A DNA stretch of 64,000 bases from NCBI GenBank assembly GCA_029224185.1, contig CM055196.1, positions 10,892,509 through 10,956,508 of the forward strand, given 5' to 3'. Below, one piece after another: positions 17,068 to 28,873 of the stretch. The position numbers and the translations under genes are program-made. Origin of the DNA: Karalla daura (lineage: Eukaryota; Chordata; Actinopteri; Chaetodontiformes; Leiognathidae). Every line of letters begins with the position of its first letter. Position 1 is the first letter of the stretch. The notes beneath the pieces are model-generated. The model saw only the letters and a list, made by a program, of their open reading frames with translations. It ran no database searches and had not been told where the DNA came from.

Positions 17068-19823
17068 CTTAATGGACAAAATCCTTCTTTGGGATTTTAT
17101 TCCTCCTGCATTCCTTTTTTCAGCGAATCAATATTTGCTTGTCCCTTGCTCTGGCTGGGCCAAAGGATTTGGTTGCCTCTTAATATCAGCAAAGCTTTAT
17201 TAAATGTAAAAAAAACGGAGACGGAATGAACAAGGGTTCATTAAAAGACAGCCGTCGGTAACTTAATTACAGAGCTTTATCTGAGGTGACACTATTGTAT
17301 TAAAATGAATGAATACCTCACAAAGATACAGCACATGGTTTTAAAGATTGCCACTTAAAGAGAAAACTGCACTGACTCCAATAATTTAGATATTTAGAAG
17401 GTAAGAGACACTCAATTAATATTTTCTCTACCAAACCACACACCATGAGAGACGTCCTGAACTCTCCGTAATTAAACGCTGGTTAAAAGGTAACCAGCAA
17501 GAGTGCCACTTTAAGGTGTTTACTGGCTGAAAAATATTGAATCTGGATGTGGCTGCATGGACCCCCCACACACATAAACAAGAGCTGAGGGTTGAAATAT
17601 GGCGCTCTAGACTTCAGTGATTTTAGCCACACACTTCAAGGAAATCATAAATCTTTAGCTTTAATTGTGCTTCAAAATACTAAAAAGAGCCGACCCGGCA
17701 AAAAGCAACAAACACAAAAGTGAAAAAAGAAAAAAAAAAGAAAAAGCAACCTCACATTCTCACCAATTCCCGTACTGCCATTAGCTGTGCCAGACATCGA
17801 AAGACTCTTTTAATCTTCTCACAGTAATTAAAGGACAGAGTTCATTTTTATCTGCAGAAGTGACAAATGTTTATTCTAACATTCTCTGCCTGTCTCTCAT
17901 CTGGGAAACCACAGGCAGACACATATACAACAGCTCATACACAGTTTAAACAAAAGAGCTTTGACAGCAAGTAGTTTCCCATACAGAAGATGTGTAGAGA
18001 TACAAATACATTCGTATGCACTCCTCGTCACAGCAGCATCACTGTACACAACAGGCCCCCATGGATCAATGCTAATGTATAAGAGAGGAAGCCTTTTGTT
18101 TGTGTAGGAGCTGTATGTTGAGCCCCATTAACATTCACATATCCTCCACCACAAGGAAGCCCAGAGGCAGTGAGAGCAGGTCGAGCCCACTACCACATAG
18201 GTGAAAGTCCAGTGAGAGCACAAGGGCCTGCAGAGGCAGAGTTACAACCCTGCGGCCTCGGGGGGAGTTCAGCCCTCTGTCACTGACCCGTCACCGCCCT
18301 CTCATGAATCAAACCCACAAACTCATCTGAGACAAGCAAGCACGGGCAGGCAGGGCTGCAGGTAACCGTGTCCTCATGTCACTACCTCCACAGGTTTAGA
18401 CAGAGGCTCCATCAGCCCCACACACTACGTAATGCATTGGCAGGAAAACACTTATTCAGCAATATACACCCTCTTATTTGTGAGCTGTAACTGAAGGTGC
18501 CGTGTGACAAAGGCCCGATAATGATTTTCACAGGCGGCATTAAGTTGGTGCTTCGCAGCCAGGGCTGATGTTTTCAGCAGTCGGGAAATTCTATATTCTC
18601 CTGCAAAAAGAACTCGATGCAAAGCTACCAGCATCTGGAATGTGTCACTCTATGTGTTCTTGTGAAATAAAGTTACAAGTGCAGCAGAGACCGCGTAAAG
18701 TTTAATCTTGTTAAAATAAACGTGACAACGCTGGCTTGATTTGTTTCTCATGCAGGCGGCAGTGACTAACGACGACTTGAGGGCTGATCGGCGTCTACAC
18801 CATCTCCTCTTCGATGAATGCTTCCTGAGGATTTTTATGATACAGTAAATATGATATATGGACGGGGCCGGTTACAAAGTGCTACTTGTGCAGAACGAGA
18901 GGTGCAGAAATCCCACTTGATGCTGTTTGCTACGAGTCCATACTAACATACCTGCAGGCCACAGTCCTAACCTTTCACCTCCAGGTAAAACCTCACTGCT
19001 TGTAAGATCAAGAGGGAGGTTTCTCAGTGAATCTCCAGACAAGAGGGCTGACAGTCAAGTCCCGACATGTGAATGTGAAAAGGCTTTTCCTTAAACACAG
19101 GGGACGTAGGCTACGTAAATCTACCGCACGTGCTCCATCAATGCCAAATGAGACAAAGTGCACTGCAGTTTCCTCGCTGGCGGATACACAAAAGCACTAC
19201 TTGTGAATGAACCTTTGGTCTAAGTTCATGTTTGCAATTAGAAGCCAAAGAGAGCGTTTCAGGTTTTACACGAAAGTCCATGTGAGCATACTGCACACTC
19301 AATTAGGTATAATTGTACATACGTGCATCTCAGTGAATGCGGTTGGGCCGTATTAAGGCGCAGCGAGTGCTTTCATGTATAATTTCAGTCTGCATGATAT
19401 TCTGTGACTCACAAGCAGTTTTCGAGAAGGTCCTATGTATAATGTTACTTTTTCAAGCCCCGGCAGATAAATATCATTGCTTTGGTCACATTTAACACAC
19501 ACAGACAAAGCACAACACACAAATTCTTAAATCAAAGGGAAAGCAAACTCTTGAATGAAGCAAAAGGAAGTGAGTCATTTCCCATTGACCTGGCATCAGG
19601 TAACGTAATGTAGGTCGGGAGAAACAACTCGAAAATAAAACCAGGTGGGTGGAGGGGAGAAAAGACTAGAGCCATCACCAGTAAACCTTTCTTAGGTTTA
19701 CTTTCTAAGGGGTGGAGTAAAAGATCTTAGAGAAAGATTGTTTTGATGATTGTTTTCAACCCAACAGATGAACCTACTCTTAATTTCACCCCACTTCAAA
19801 ACCCCCCGGATTCATGGGCGCGC

Positions 19824-19837
19824 GTTGCCATGGTAAC
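19824..19837. promoter_or_regulatory. RFX X-box motif
   Basis: GTTGCCATGGTAAC is a near-perfect inverted repeat matching the RFX consensus (GTTGCC, 2-nt spacer, GGTAAC). It is embedded in a short CpG-rich island (CGCGCG before, CCGCCGGACCCG after). X-boxes of this kind occur in promoters of ciliary genes and in enhancers. No gene start is visible beside it. Confidence 0.45.
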
Positions 19838-22800
19838 GGCACGAACCGCCGGACCCGCAGACCACAACAGAGGGTTAGTGTTGGGTTAAGACAGCCTCAC
19901 CAAGCCACAACACAGGAGTCAAATGTGCAATTCCAGGTGAGAGAACGTGAGCTAAAGTATTTTTCTACCAAGTTGGCGAGATGATGCCTCAGATTTATAC
20001 ATTTACATTGGGCTGCTTTTACTGTGCAGCACTGTTCCTTGTGGGCGAGCTCAGAGAGGAGAAGAGCAGAGGATGAGGCAGAGGTCAGAGCTTAACTGGT
20101 CCCCCTGTTGCTGATTGGTTGGGAGGGTGTTGTGTGGATCAGCCTGAGCTGCTTTGTTTGTTTCCCATTTCCTGAGAAAGGGTTATGTACAAATACCGAA
20201 TTATATTTTTGAACAGCTAATACACAAGCTAAGATCCTCTGCGTCACCCTGTCTCCCTGCCTCTTTCCTTCATCCTTACTGTCTCTGTTACTTCTCCCAA
20301 ACCCACACACACATGAAAGCAAATCTCTTCAGTTTGGCATTAGGTCACAGGAACTGGTGGGGGGAGGCAGGTGGGGGTTGTGTCCCTGAGAGGAAACAAA
20401 AACATTTGTAGAAGATTTAGGATGAACGCTAGAGGAGGAAGCGCCTGATTGACAGTCATGGCTTAATGCTAGAAGCAACACGGCAAAGTCAAAGAATACG
20501 ATCGTGAGCTGAGGTTATTTGGAGTATTTTGGGGCAAACCTGGATACGTTCTCCAACGCAGTTCAAGTACATACTGTAACAGACGGGTGGAAAAGGGTAG
20601 CAAAGAGAAAAAACATTGCGTAATATTTTTCTCTCCCTTCTTAATTCTTCAGTCCAATTTGTGCCGATGCCAAAATCAGTAGTCCCCTGGCCAATGGTAA
20701 AGAGGGAATTCCTTTCACAGTCTGAGTTGAGTCCATAGCAGCATTTTCCAAATTCACCCTGCCTGCCATCCTTTAAATAGTCCAGGGAAATGTCCAAATG
20801 ACCTAATTACAGCCCCGGCTTTCCTAAGTAGCCTGTGTCAATGCATGACATGGTATTCAAAAATATACATAAACAGAAAACAGCAGGGCTTCGGTGGCAG
20901 CCGAACATGTTTTTCATCAGTTTGGTTTTATTAGCGCTATGGTGGGACAGTGAGCCGGGCTCTGTCTGTGTCTATGTTTCTCTCTGTTGTGTCTCGCTTC
21001 TCTAAGCTTTCCCGGGTCTGGGCAACCCTTCAAAGGCTCACTTGAGCTAAACGATTTGCCAGAGACATAGATCTGACCAGATCACTTCATCACACTTTAA
21101 TCTATGTCACAATTGTACAAACCACAAACTCTGTTCCATTCGGCATCACTAAAATAAAGTCAAAGGCAAACTGGAGGACCCATTCTGGCACTGATGGGCC
21201 CTCACACTCCCAGGAGCTGCCCAGCCCAAACAAACACCATTAAATAATTGTTTCTATTTTGGGGCCTTGACACTTTGTCCACTTCAGCAGCTTAGCTGCG
21301 CCTAAAGTAGTGCTTGGAAACAATAACAACGAATCCCCTTCAAACAAAAGCCTCATTCATACCATGTGTAGCTAAGCTGAGCTGTCATTTCGTGACATTT
21401 CAGCAGGATTCTAACTTTATCCTTTTACTGTGTTTGTTTGTGCAGCACTGCGGGAGATGAGGTGGTATGCATCCTGCTTGAAACCACTTTATGGTAATGG
21501 TTTGGAAATAGCCAAGACAATTAAAGCAAAATGAAGGGGAATGTGATGGACTGGTTAGAGTGCCTCAAATTCCTGCTCTGTGTTTAAAATTAGTGCTTTG
21601 TCAATGGGCCACCTTTGTGAGCGAGGCCTCTCTTTATTTGCAGCTGCAAAAACTATCTATAAATACCACGCAGGGGAATGATGACCTTGGGCAGTTACAG
21701 GATCTGAAATCAGATATAACAGAGTTCAGCAATTCACCTACGACAATTAGGCCACCTGGGAAACCCAAAAGCCCTACAGAGGGGAGAGGGAGGGGAGGGA
21801 TGAGGAAGAGGAGAGGAAGTGGAGCAGAGAGAGCAGAGGTTCCGGATCCCGGGGCGCTCAGGCTGCCAGGCTGGTTCCCATGCGTGATGGAATAATGCTG
21901 CAGCTTTTCTGCAGCACACAGAAGCAGGTCAAAAGGTGCTTCCGGTGCGTTCCAATGAAAAAATTAACCTGCTCTACACCTGTGGCACGATCCTATGTGG
22001 CTGATTTTAGCTATTGTTTTCATCGCCCCCTTCCTGCACAACCACAGAAGAGTCTACAGATAACAACCTGAACTGTCATCCAGCCGTGTCAGATTCTGGC
22101 AGACCTCCGCAGGGCTCTGGTTAATATCTTTTCCTATCACATCAGTGGGAGAATCATTTGGTCATGTTTCCTCCCATGTCCCCCCCGACTCTCCCCTCCT
22201 GTTCATCCGTTTACCAAGCTTCTCCTCTCATCTGCACCCCCACCCCCCCTCCCTCCGCCTGCTGGTCCCTTGTGGGCGTGGCCTGTGTCTTGCCATGGCT
22301 GCAGCAGGAGGACTACCTGATGTGTCGCTGTGCAGAATGGGACTGAGGGGTCTGCCATTGAAAAGGGGCTCTGTGCTGCATCTGCAGATCGCCTTACACA
22401 ACCACTTCCTGCTTCCGACCCACTCCTCACAGGCAGCCCTGTGTGCCAAAGTCGAAAAAAGTGCAAACAGAGGGGTTCAGTCCGCCCAGGGGCTGAGCAC
22501 AGGACCCTATTCATCCTCTTCCCTATGCTCCTCCCTGCCCTACCAGCCCTCAGGATGGCTTTATTTTAAAAATTCACAAATATTCCCCTCTCCGAGCCAT
22601 TCAGATCAAGTGGATGCTCATTCCCTCGTTTCACTGGCGCTCAACAGGCAAGCTGTGTCAGAGATGCCCCCAGCCCGGCCTCTCTGAGGGAGGAGAAACG
22701 TGCTTGTGTCTGTATGATGTCTGTCTGTCCGTCTCTGCCACACCTCTGCCATCTGTCCCGTTACGTAAGAAGGGAAACAGAGGCGTGAGGGGTCAGAGAT

Positions 22801-25800
22801 AAAAGGACAGCTTCCAGGAGAGCGCTGGAGTTATGACCTGTGAAGACGCTCAGAGGGTAAATGAGTCTTGGAGAAGGGGCTGCCTCAGATTCAAAGGTGG
22901 AGGTGAAAGCGAAATTTGGGTGAAAAAAAAATCTCTGTGTGGTGGGGGAGGGGAGCAGGTGGGTTCGGGTGTTGTGCTGCTATTCCTGGAATGCTCACTT
23001 TGTCCCACGGAGACCTGGCCACAGTGGGGAGGACAGGAGCCCCAGGATAGTGGACTCCCACTGAGGGAAGCTATTTGAGCAGGCACCCAGTGAGGGCCAA
23101 GGGGGCAGGAGTATTTAAGATTCTTGGGGAAATGGCAAAGTGGGCAAATAACTCTTAAGACAAACAAACCTGGCGCATTAATGATGAGTCTGTCACTGGA
23201 CTGGATGTTTTCGCTTTTCCCCTGGTAATATTGCAAGGGGAAGGCGAACAGCCAGAGCCACAGTCTGTTTTCACTACTGTCCTTGTCGTTCCGTTCCTTC
23301 GGTCATTGGACACTGCCTTGTTTTTCTTCTTTAAACGCATTAAAACAGCACCCGATACGTCCATTCCTACCAGGGGGATAGAAAAACATTTAGCCTGCCG
23401 GCTCCCTGGGCTTCCCCCTCGGATGTCAGCCTCAGATGAGGGCGAGAAGAATGACGCTCTGTACGGCCGCTGCAAGAGGCCATTCATGCAGGCACTGCTC
23501 CGCCGCAGAGCGAGCGTAGCCCTGACCCATGCTGGCTGGAACAGAACCAGTACTGATCCAGTCCCTGCTGTCCCAACACTACACAACACAGGTATTGATC
23601 TAAGCCCAGGCCGGATCGGACAGCACTATAACACGTCCACCTATTCAGCAGGGTCATCACACACAGCTCAGATCCAAGTGTCCCAGTCAACACTTGCATG
23701 GATGAGAGGGAAGATCACTGCCCTTTAAGGGTGAATTGTTCCGGCCTGTCAGAGGCAACACTGCCTCAGACTGACTGAGCTCTCTTCAGGTAATGCAGCG
23801 TATCTACCAAACCTATGTGTACAGGACTAATCTCTGGTCGATCAACAAACTCAGTCAACCCAGACTGTACTGCGGGTTCCTTTCCACTCTCCCCCATCAC
23901 CTTTGCCGTGTTGAACAGGAGGCCTTATTATAGGTCAGTGGCTGACGGGAGGCTGAGGAACAAACCAAAGCCCCTGGCAGAACTCGCGTTGTTCCCCTCA
24001 GACCTGCTCGGTCTCACTGGAGACCGGCGCTGGAGGCCGACACAGAGAAAGTAGCTTCTGTGCTGCAACCATGCCCAACCTCTCTGGCTTCACATGCCTG
24101 CGTGTGAGGCAGGCGGCCGGGCCAAGCCAAAGAGCGCCCCAAACAGAAAGCTGTGTACTTTAGAATATTTTTCCCGACCCATGTCCTATGGAAAATATAC
24201 CAGTTTGGGAGCACTTAACAGAGGATTTACATAAAGCCAACACGACCTTTCTCCCTCCTGTGATAAGTTAACTTTTATGGGTGCATAAGGGATGAATGAG
24301 CCTGATTTATTCCGTATGAATCAGATGACGGCTACACCTGAAGCCCAAAACATACAAAAAGCGCAAAAGTACACAAGTGGCTAAGTGCAGCAGCCTTAAG
24401 GCAGATGGATTAAGAGATCCTTTTGATACCAGAGAGAGTTTAGCCACTGTTTGACTGACCTCAAACGCACCACAAGAACAAATTCTTCCAGAGCATCACT
24501 CATCGTGAAGAAAAGTCACTGGCACCATCAGTCTGTCTGAAGTCACGGTCACACCTTATCAAGCTAGTCTTTACGACAGTCCATCTCTCAGAGTCGCTGC
24601 AAGAGCTGGCTGATAAGGCCTATCACTTGGGTCCTCTTCACGGTGCAGCGTACGCGAGCTGGAGTAATTCTGTCTCCCATCACATGAATCATACTTTCCC
24701 TCTCCTTCCTATTTTTACAGCTGCTGTGCATCTAGATCTGCTCAAACGCTTTACTCCTCAGTGACCGAGAAAGACAAGAAACCCAGAGTGTTTGAGACTC
24801 AGGTTCTCACCGCCACTCCGCTTCCTCGCAGTCTCTGCATAAACAACCACCAGTGATCCCCTCTTGACCTCCAAACGCACGCAAACATCCATGCCCCCAA
24901 ATGTGCTTGTGTGAGCATTCTGCTGCACGCTCTTCATGAAAATCCAATCGCAGAATGAGTAATGATTTGCAGTCTCTGTTTTTCTACTTTGATTTAGTCA
25001 ATTGACTTTAAACTGCAGTAGGTGAAACTTCGAGAATGTGACGCCATATCAGCCTGTCACAAAGTCAACACTTGGGAAGCATAAAGCAAACACTGAACTC
25101 CCGTGTTGACAATGGTCAGCACTTAAATCGGAGCCAGGATACGAAATATGAGTCATTGAAGACCAACAAACCTTTGGGGCTTAACTGAAACAAAAGCCTC
25201 TAAAATCATCAATGAGGATAAATTGGGGACTGGAGAGTGAAAGATGAACTTAGCTTAACTTTTTTTTTAAACCTGGAACTGTTATTATACTTTTCACTGT
25301 TTAGATGTTTCACCATATACTGTTAGAGTGACCTTTCACATGCCTGACAGCTTGTAAAATCACAATCAATAACACAAATGAAAGTTATACTGTGACCGTA
25401 ACCGTATGGTTTGCCAGCTTTCTTTGCTTTCACGGTGACGTACATCAAGCAGATGAAAACATTTCCATTTGCACGAGCCGGGGGAAAGGATAGCACACTG
25501 TAATTTATGTGTCAACCTCTGTATGCACGAAATGTGCTGGTGTTGCACCCACAAGTAGCTCTGATGAATAAACCATTTGGCCGAGCTGTTGGGATCGGAA
25601 GCCCTGTCACAGTCCATTAAAAGGCTGAGACACAGGGACAAGCTGGGGTCTGTGGCCCTGCGCCTTTGACCCCTCAGCTCAACATCGCAGTCCTAACTCT
25701 GCCTCCATGCACCTCCACCAGAAAAACACTGCCAGTCTGGGCTTTGGTCTGCCTTTTGCCCTTTTGCCCTCACTTCAATTTGTCATGCCAGCATCGCGTG

Positions 25801-27268
25801 CCCAACCATTTGTGTTGGCACAGCTTGCATCTCTAGGGCAGCAGGAAAGCCATTAATCTAGGGCTAGTGGGTCTTTAGGGGCCATGTGAGGACCATTGGT
25901 CAGCCTAACACACCCTGATCTTTGTCAGAGATGCAGTCGCCGTCATTTCATTAAAGTATATAAATATTTAAATCCGTGGACATGGTAAATAAATAAAGAG
26001 GCCCTTCTCATGTTAAATGTGATTATATGTCTTTGATCCTGTTTCCCCACTCTGTTTCCACTCTCTCAGGATCATGCTTGATGTGTTTTAAATGTGCATT
26101 GGGATAAGTCTGTTTTTTTGCAAGCAAGCATGGCATGTCACAGACGTAAACATAAATGCCAGGTTGTCACATTATGTCCTCTTCGCCTGCTAGAAAATAA
26201 ATTTATAGAATTCCATCAGTTTTCATCTGTTTTCACAAAGAAAGAGACACATTTAAGGTTCATGCACTGGAAACTATGTGGAGGAGTGCACGCGCAACCG
26301 TTCCAGGAAAAGAATAACAAATGAACATATTCCCCATCGGATTGGTGTTTTTTCTCGTGAGAGTAGATTCTCTGCATCACTTATCCACCTTGCTGTCGTG
26401 CAAGCAGACAGAGGAGCGGAGGGCAATTAAAATGAAATATAAGGTCGTAAAGTTTCGAGAGGATTTGAAATGTTAAAAGCATTGACCAACCCCGGAGAGC
26501 GAAAACCCAAACCTCTGTTGTGGTACTTAAAGGGTCAGTCAGAAACCGTACTGTAAAGATTGAGACGGAAAATCTACCCAGGGACATACTCTTATCTTAC
26601 CCTGGGAATAGCTTCCTTTCTACGGCCAAGTAGCCCGACACCATTTCCTCAAAGCAGCAGTGAGCGTCAGGCCAGAATGCATGCGTTTGTGTGTGCGTAA
26701 TCACGGCCGTCAGACACTCCACACATCATCAAATCCTGTGTATTTGGCCGCAGTTTAACAGGAATTTATGAATGGTGTTTAGCGGGGGTCTAGCCAGCTC
26801 TGTCCCTTCTCGCAAACGACTGCTGCTGCTCCGGCAGACTTGAATAACCTCAGTGATGTAATCTCTCCACAGACGCCCAGCTGATGTTCCATTGTTAAAA
26901 AAAAGAGAAAAAAGTAATAGTAGAAGGAGGTTAGTGCCCCCGTTTTAAGGGGGGAAAAATGACATCACAGTAGTAAAACGGCGGTCCTGATAAGCTACGT
27001 GACTTCAGTATATGTGTGTGATCTTTCCCTGGACTGGACTTTCCCATACATATGTTGTTTATCAGCTACGCCGGGTAATTGCACTGGTGAGATTGTGTGT
27101 TTGGCAACGAACGCTCCGCTCTTTGCGTCGTCTGAGTGCATATCTGAGAAATATGTAATTGCTGGAAATCGCAGTGTGACTGTGCGTGTTAAAGAAAAGA
27201 CGGCGGCAGTGTAGACAGGAGAGGTAGGAATGTTGGAATCAAAGCGAGAGTCGGTCGTCTGGTGCACA

Positions 27269-27314
27269 AGAGAGAGAGTGAGAGAAACAGAGACAGAGAA
27301 AGAGAGAGAGAGAG
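27269..27314 (+). repeat. Imperfect (GA)n tract
   Basis: AG-rich run with several interruptions (GTGAGAGAAACAGAGACAG), ending in six clean AG units. Confidence 0.85.
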
Positions 27315-27964
27315 GTGGCACAGTTGCAGCAGAGTCACCACATGATAGAGCAGAGACTTCACCTGGTCCAAGCTGTGCCAGATTTGCTCCAAATTGCTCA
27401 GAAAGACAAAACTATGGGTGTGTGCCGTCTAGAAAAGACTCCTAGCACTGGGCAGACGGATGTTAAGGAATAAGGACAAAGATTGTTTTAGTTTCCGAGG
27501 GAGGATCCCGACGTCCCACAGACAGTGTCTAATATATTTAGAACCCATTCCCCTCTTTGTTAGACGCTTCTCATAAGCCCTTGGCCCAGAAAAAATCACC
27601 GAATCCCCACTGAAAACAAACCATCATTCACCTGTTCCATTCACTTTCCTGGCAGCCGGAGGGAAAAAAAAGCGCAGAGTAACAGTAACAGAGATTGGGA
27701 TGACACACCAGGCTGGGTGGCTGGCTGACCTGGTACAGTAGCAGGCTGTGAGTCAGACGCTGAGACTGGAAAGCAAGGAAGCATTTGAAGAATGGGTGAC
27801 TATGTGGTGTGTGATTCACTGCTTGTGTGGTGAACAACTCTCAGAGCAGGGCCGTGCTACTGGGGCCTATAATAGCTTGTCTGTTAGTCCACATTTCCAA
27901 GCACTAGGTGCTTTTATTGCAGCACCAAGACTCACAAAAGCTGCTGGGCCAAATAGGTGTGTAA

Positions 27965-28015
27965 TGGCGCTGCAGTGCGCCCAGCCGGCCGGCCGGACGG
28001 ACGGCCGGTCGTCTG
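27965..28015. other. CpG-dense palindromic patch
   Basis: Contains CCGGCCGGCCGGACGGACGG followed by CCGGTCG, with overlapping palindromes and a very high local CpG density. Possible methylation-free patch or hairpin. No adjacent gene signal. Confidence 0.4.
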
Positions 28016-28506
28016 GCATGGAGAGGGGGAACAGTTGACAGCATCATAGGAGTCTGATCCACTCGGCAGCTTCCACAGCGTGGTGAACTCAGTCACTCTC
28101 TCGGAATCATCTGTCCCACATCTTTCTCAGCATTCGTCCCACTCTGCTCCTTTTTCTGCTCCGACTTTGTCTCAGCCCTCCCACCACTGCTCCATTTTCC
28201 ATCCTAACCACTCCCTCTTTTCTTGCCCCTCTTCTCTCTTGTTTTTTGTTTGGTCCTGTGCAGCACTTTGACTCCCACTCTTTGGAGACAGACGCTTTAA
28301 CAAGCCTGCCCCAGTGGGCAGTAGACAGAGAAGTGGAGGTTATTTTTAGATTGCAGGCAGATTAAAAGTGGAACATTTTTCTTTATCCTTGTAAAGAGTC
28401 CTCTTCCCTCCCGTTCAGTCTCTAATGGAGTTTAGCATCTCTGTGGGGGATCCTCTGTTACCTCCCCCACACATACTCTTCTCTCTTCCCCTCCGCCAGA
28501 CTCATC

Positions 28507-28535
28507 ACCCCCCACCCCCCCACCCCATCCTCCCC
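28507..28535 (+). repeat. C-rich tract, G-quadruplex potential on the minus strand
   Basis: Several runs of four to seven cytosines separated by single A or T bases. The complementary strand fits the four-G-run pattern of a quadruplex. Confidence 0.6.
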
Positions 28536-28837
28536 AAGCACCACCAACACACTCATCCTCTCCAAACACTGACATCATCCGACAGACCTAACTCCTTCCT
28601 CTGCCTGTGGGGGCTGTCTGTACTGTCTGTACCGCATGAAATGGGTGAGTCTCAGCCCCTGACACAATTCACGGGAGGGGGGAAAAAAACAACACTCAAG
28701 CTGTCAGAAAACACACATCTGTTGCAGGAAAATAAGAGACTGATTTATCATTACTTCCTCAATGCACTTCTCCTCACTTGACCCCTTCCTCTGGGGTACC
28801 ACGACATTAGACTAGAGGTGGCTTTTCACATACACAA

Positions 28838-28840
<3 letters not shown>

Positions 28841-28870
<30 letters not shown>
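28841..28870 (+). repeat. (CA)15 microsatellite
   Basis: Fifteen uninterrupted CA units. Confidence 0.95.

Positions 28871-28873
<3 letters not shown>

Larger units (their letters stand above)
14991..19800. other. Non-coding stretch with a CpG-rich patch and AT-rich conserved-looking blocks
   Basis: No credible gene. The CpG-rich patch near 16.0-16.2 kb is listed separately. Between about 17.0 and 19.6 kb the sequence is free of simple repeats and rich in TAATTA/TTAAT-like words, which is how vertebrate regulatory DNA often looks. Conservation cannot be judged without an alignment. Confidence 0.4.
19838..28840. other. Non-coding stretch, no gene recognised
   Basis: Mixed-composition DNA with C-rich and purine-rich runs near 21.8 and 22.2 kb, a GA-rich microsatellite near 27.3 kb and a CpG-rich palindromic patch at about 27.96-28.02 kb. 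ORFs up to about 180 codons occur but their composition is low-complexity or unstructured, and opposite-strand ORFs of similar size overlap them. They are treated as chance. Confidence 0.45.

Noticed and set aside
22145..22687. 180-codon plus-strand ORF
   Set aside because: Overlapped by ORFs of similar length in other frames, Ser/Pro/Leu-rich, no recognisable domain or splice context.
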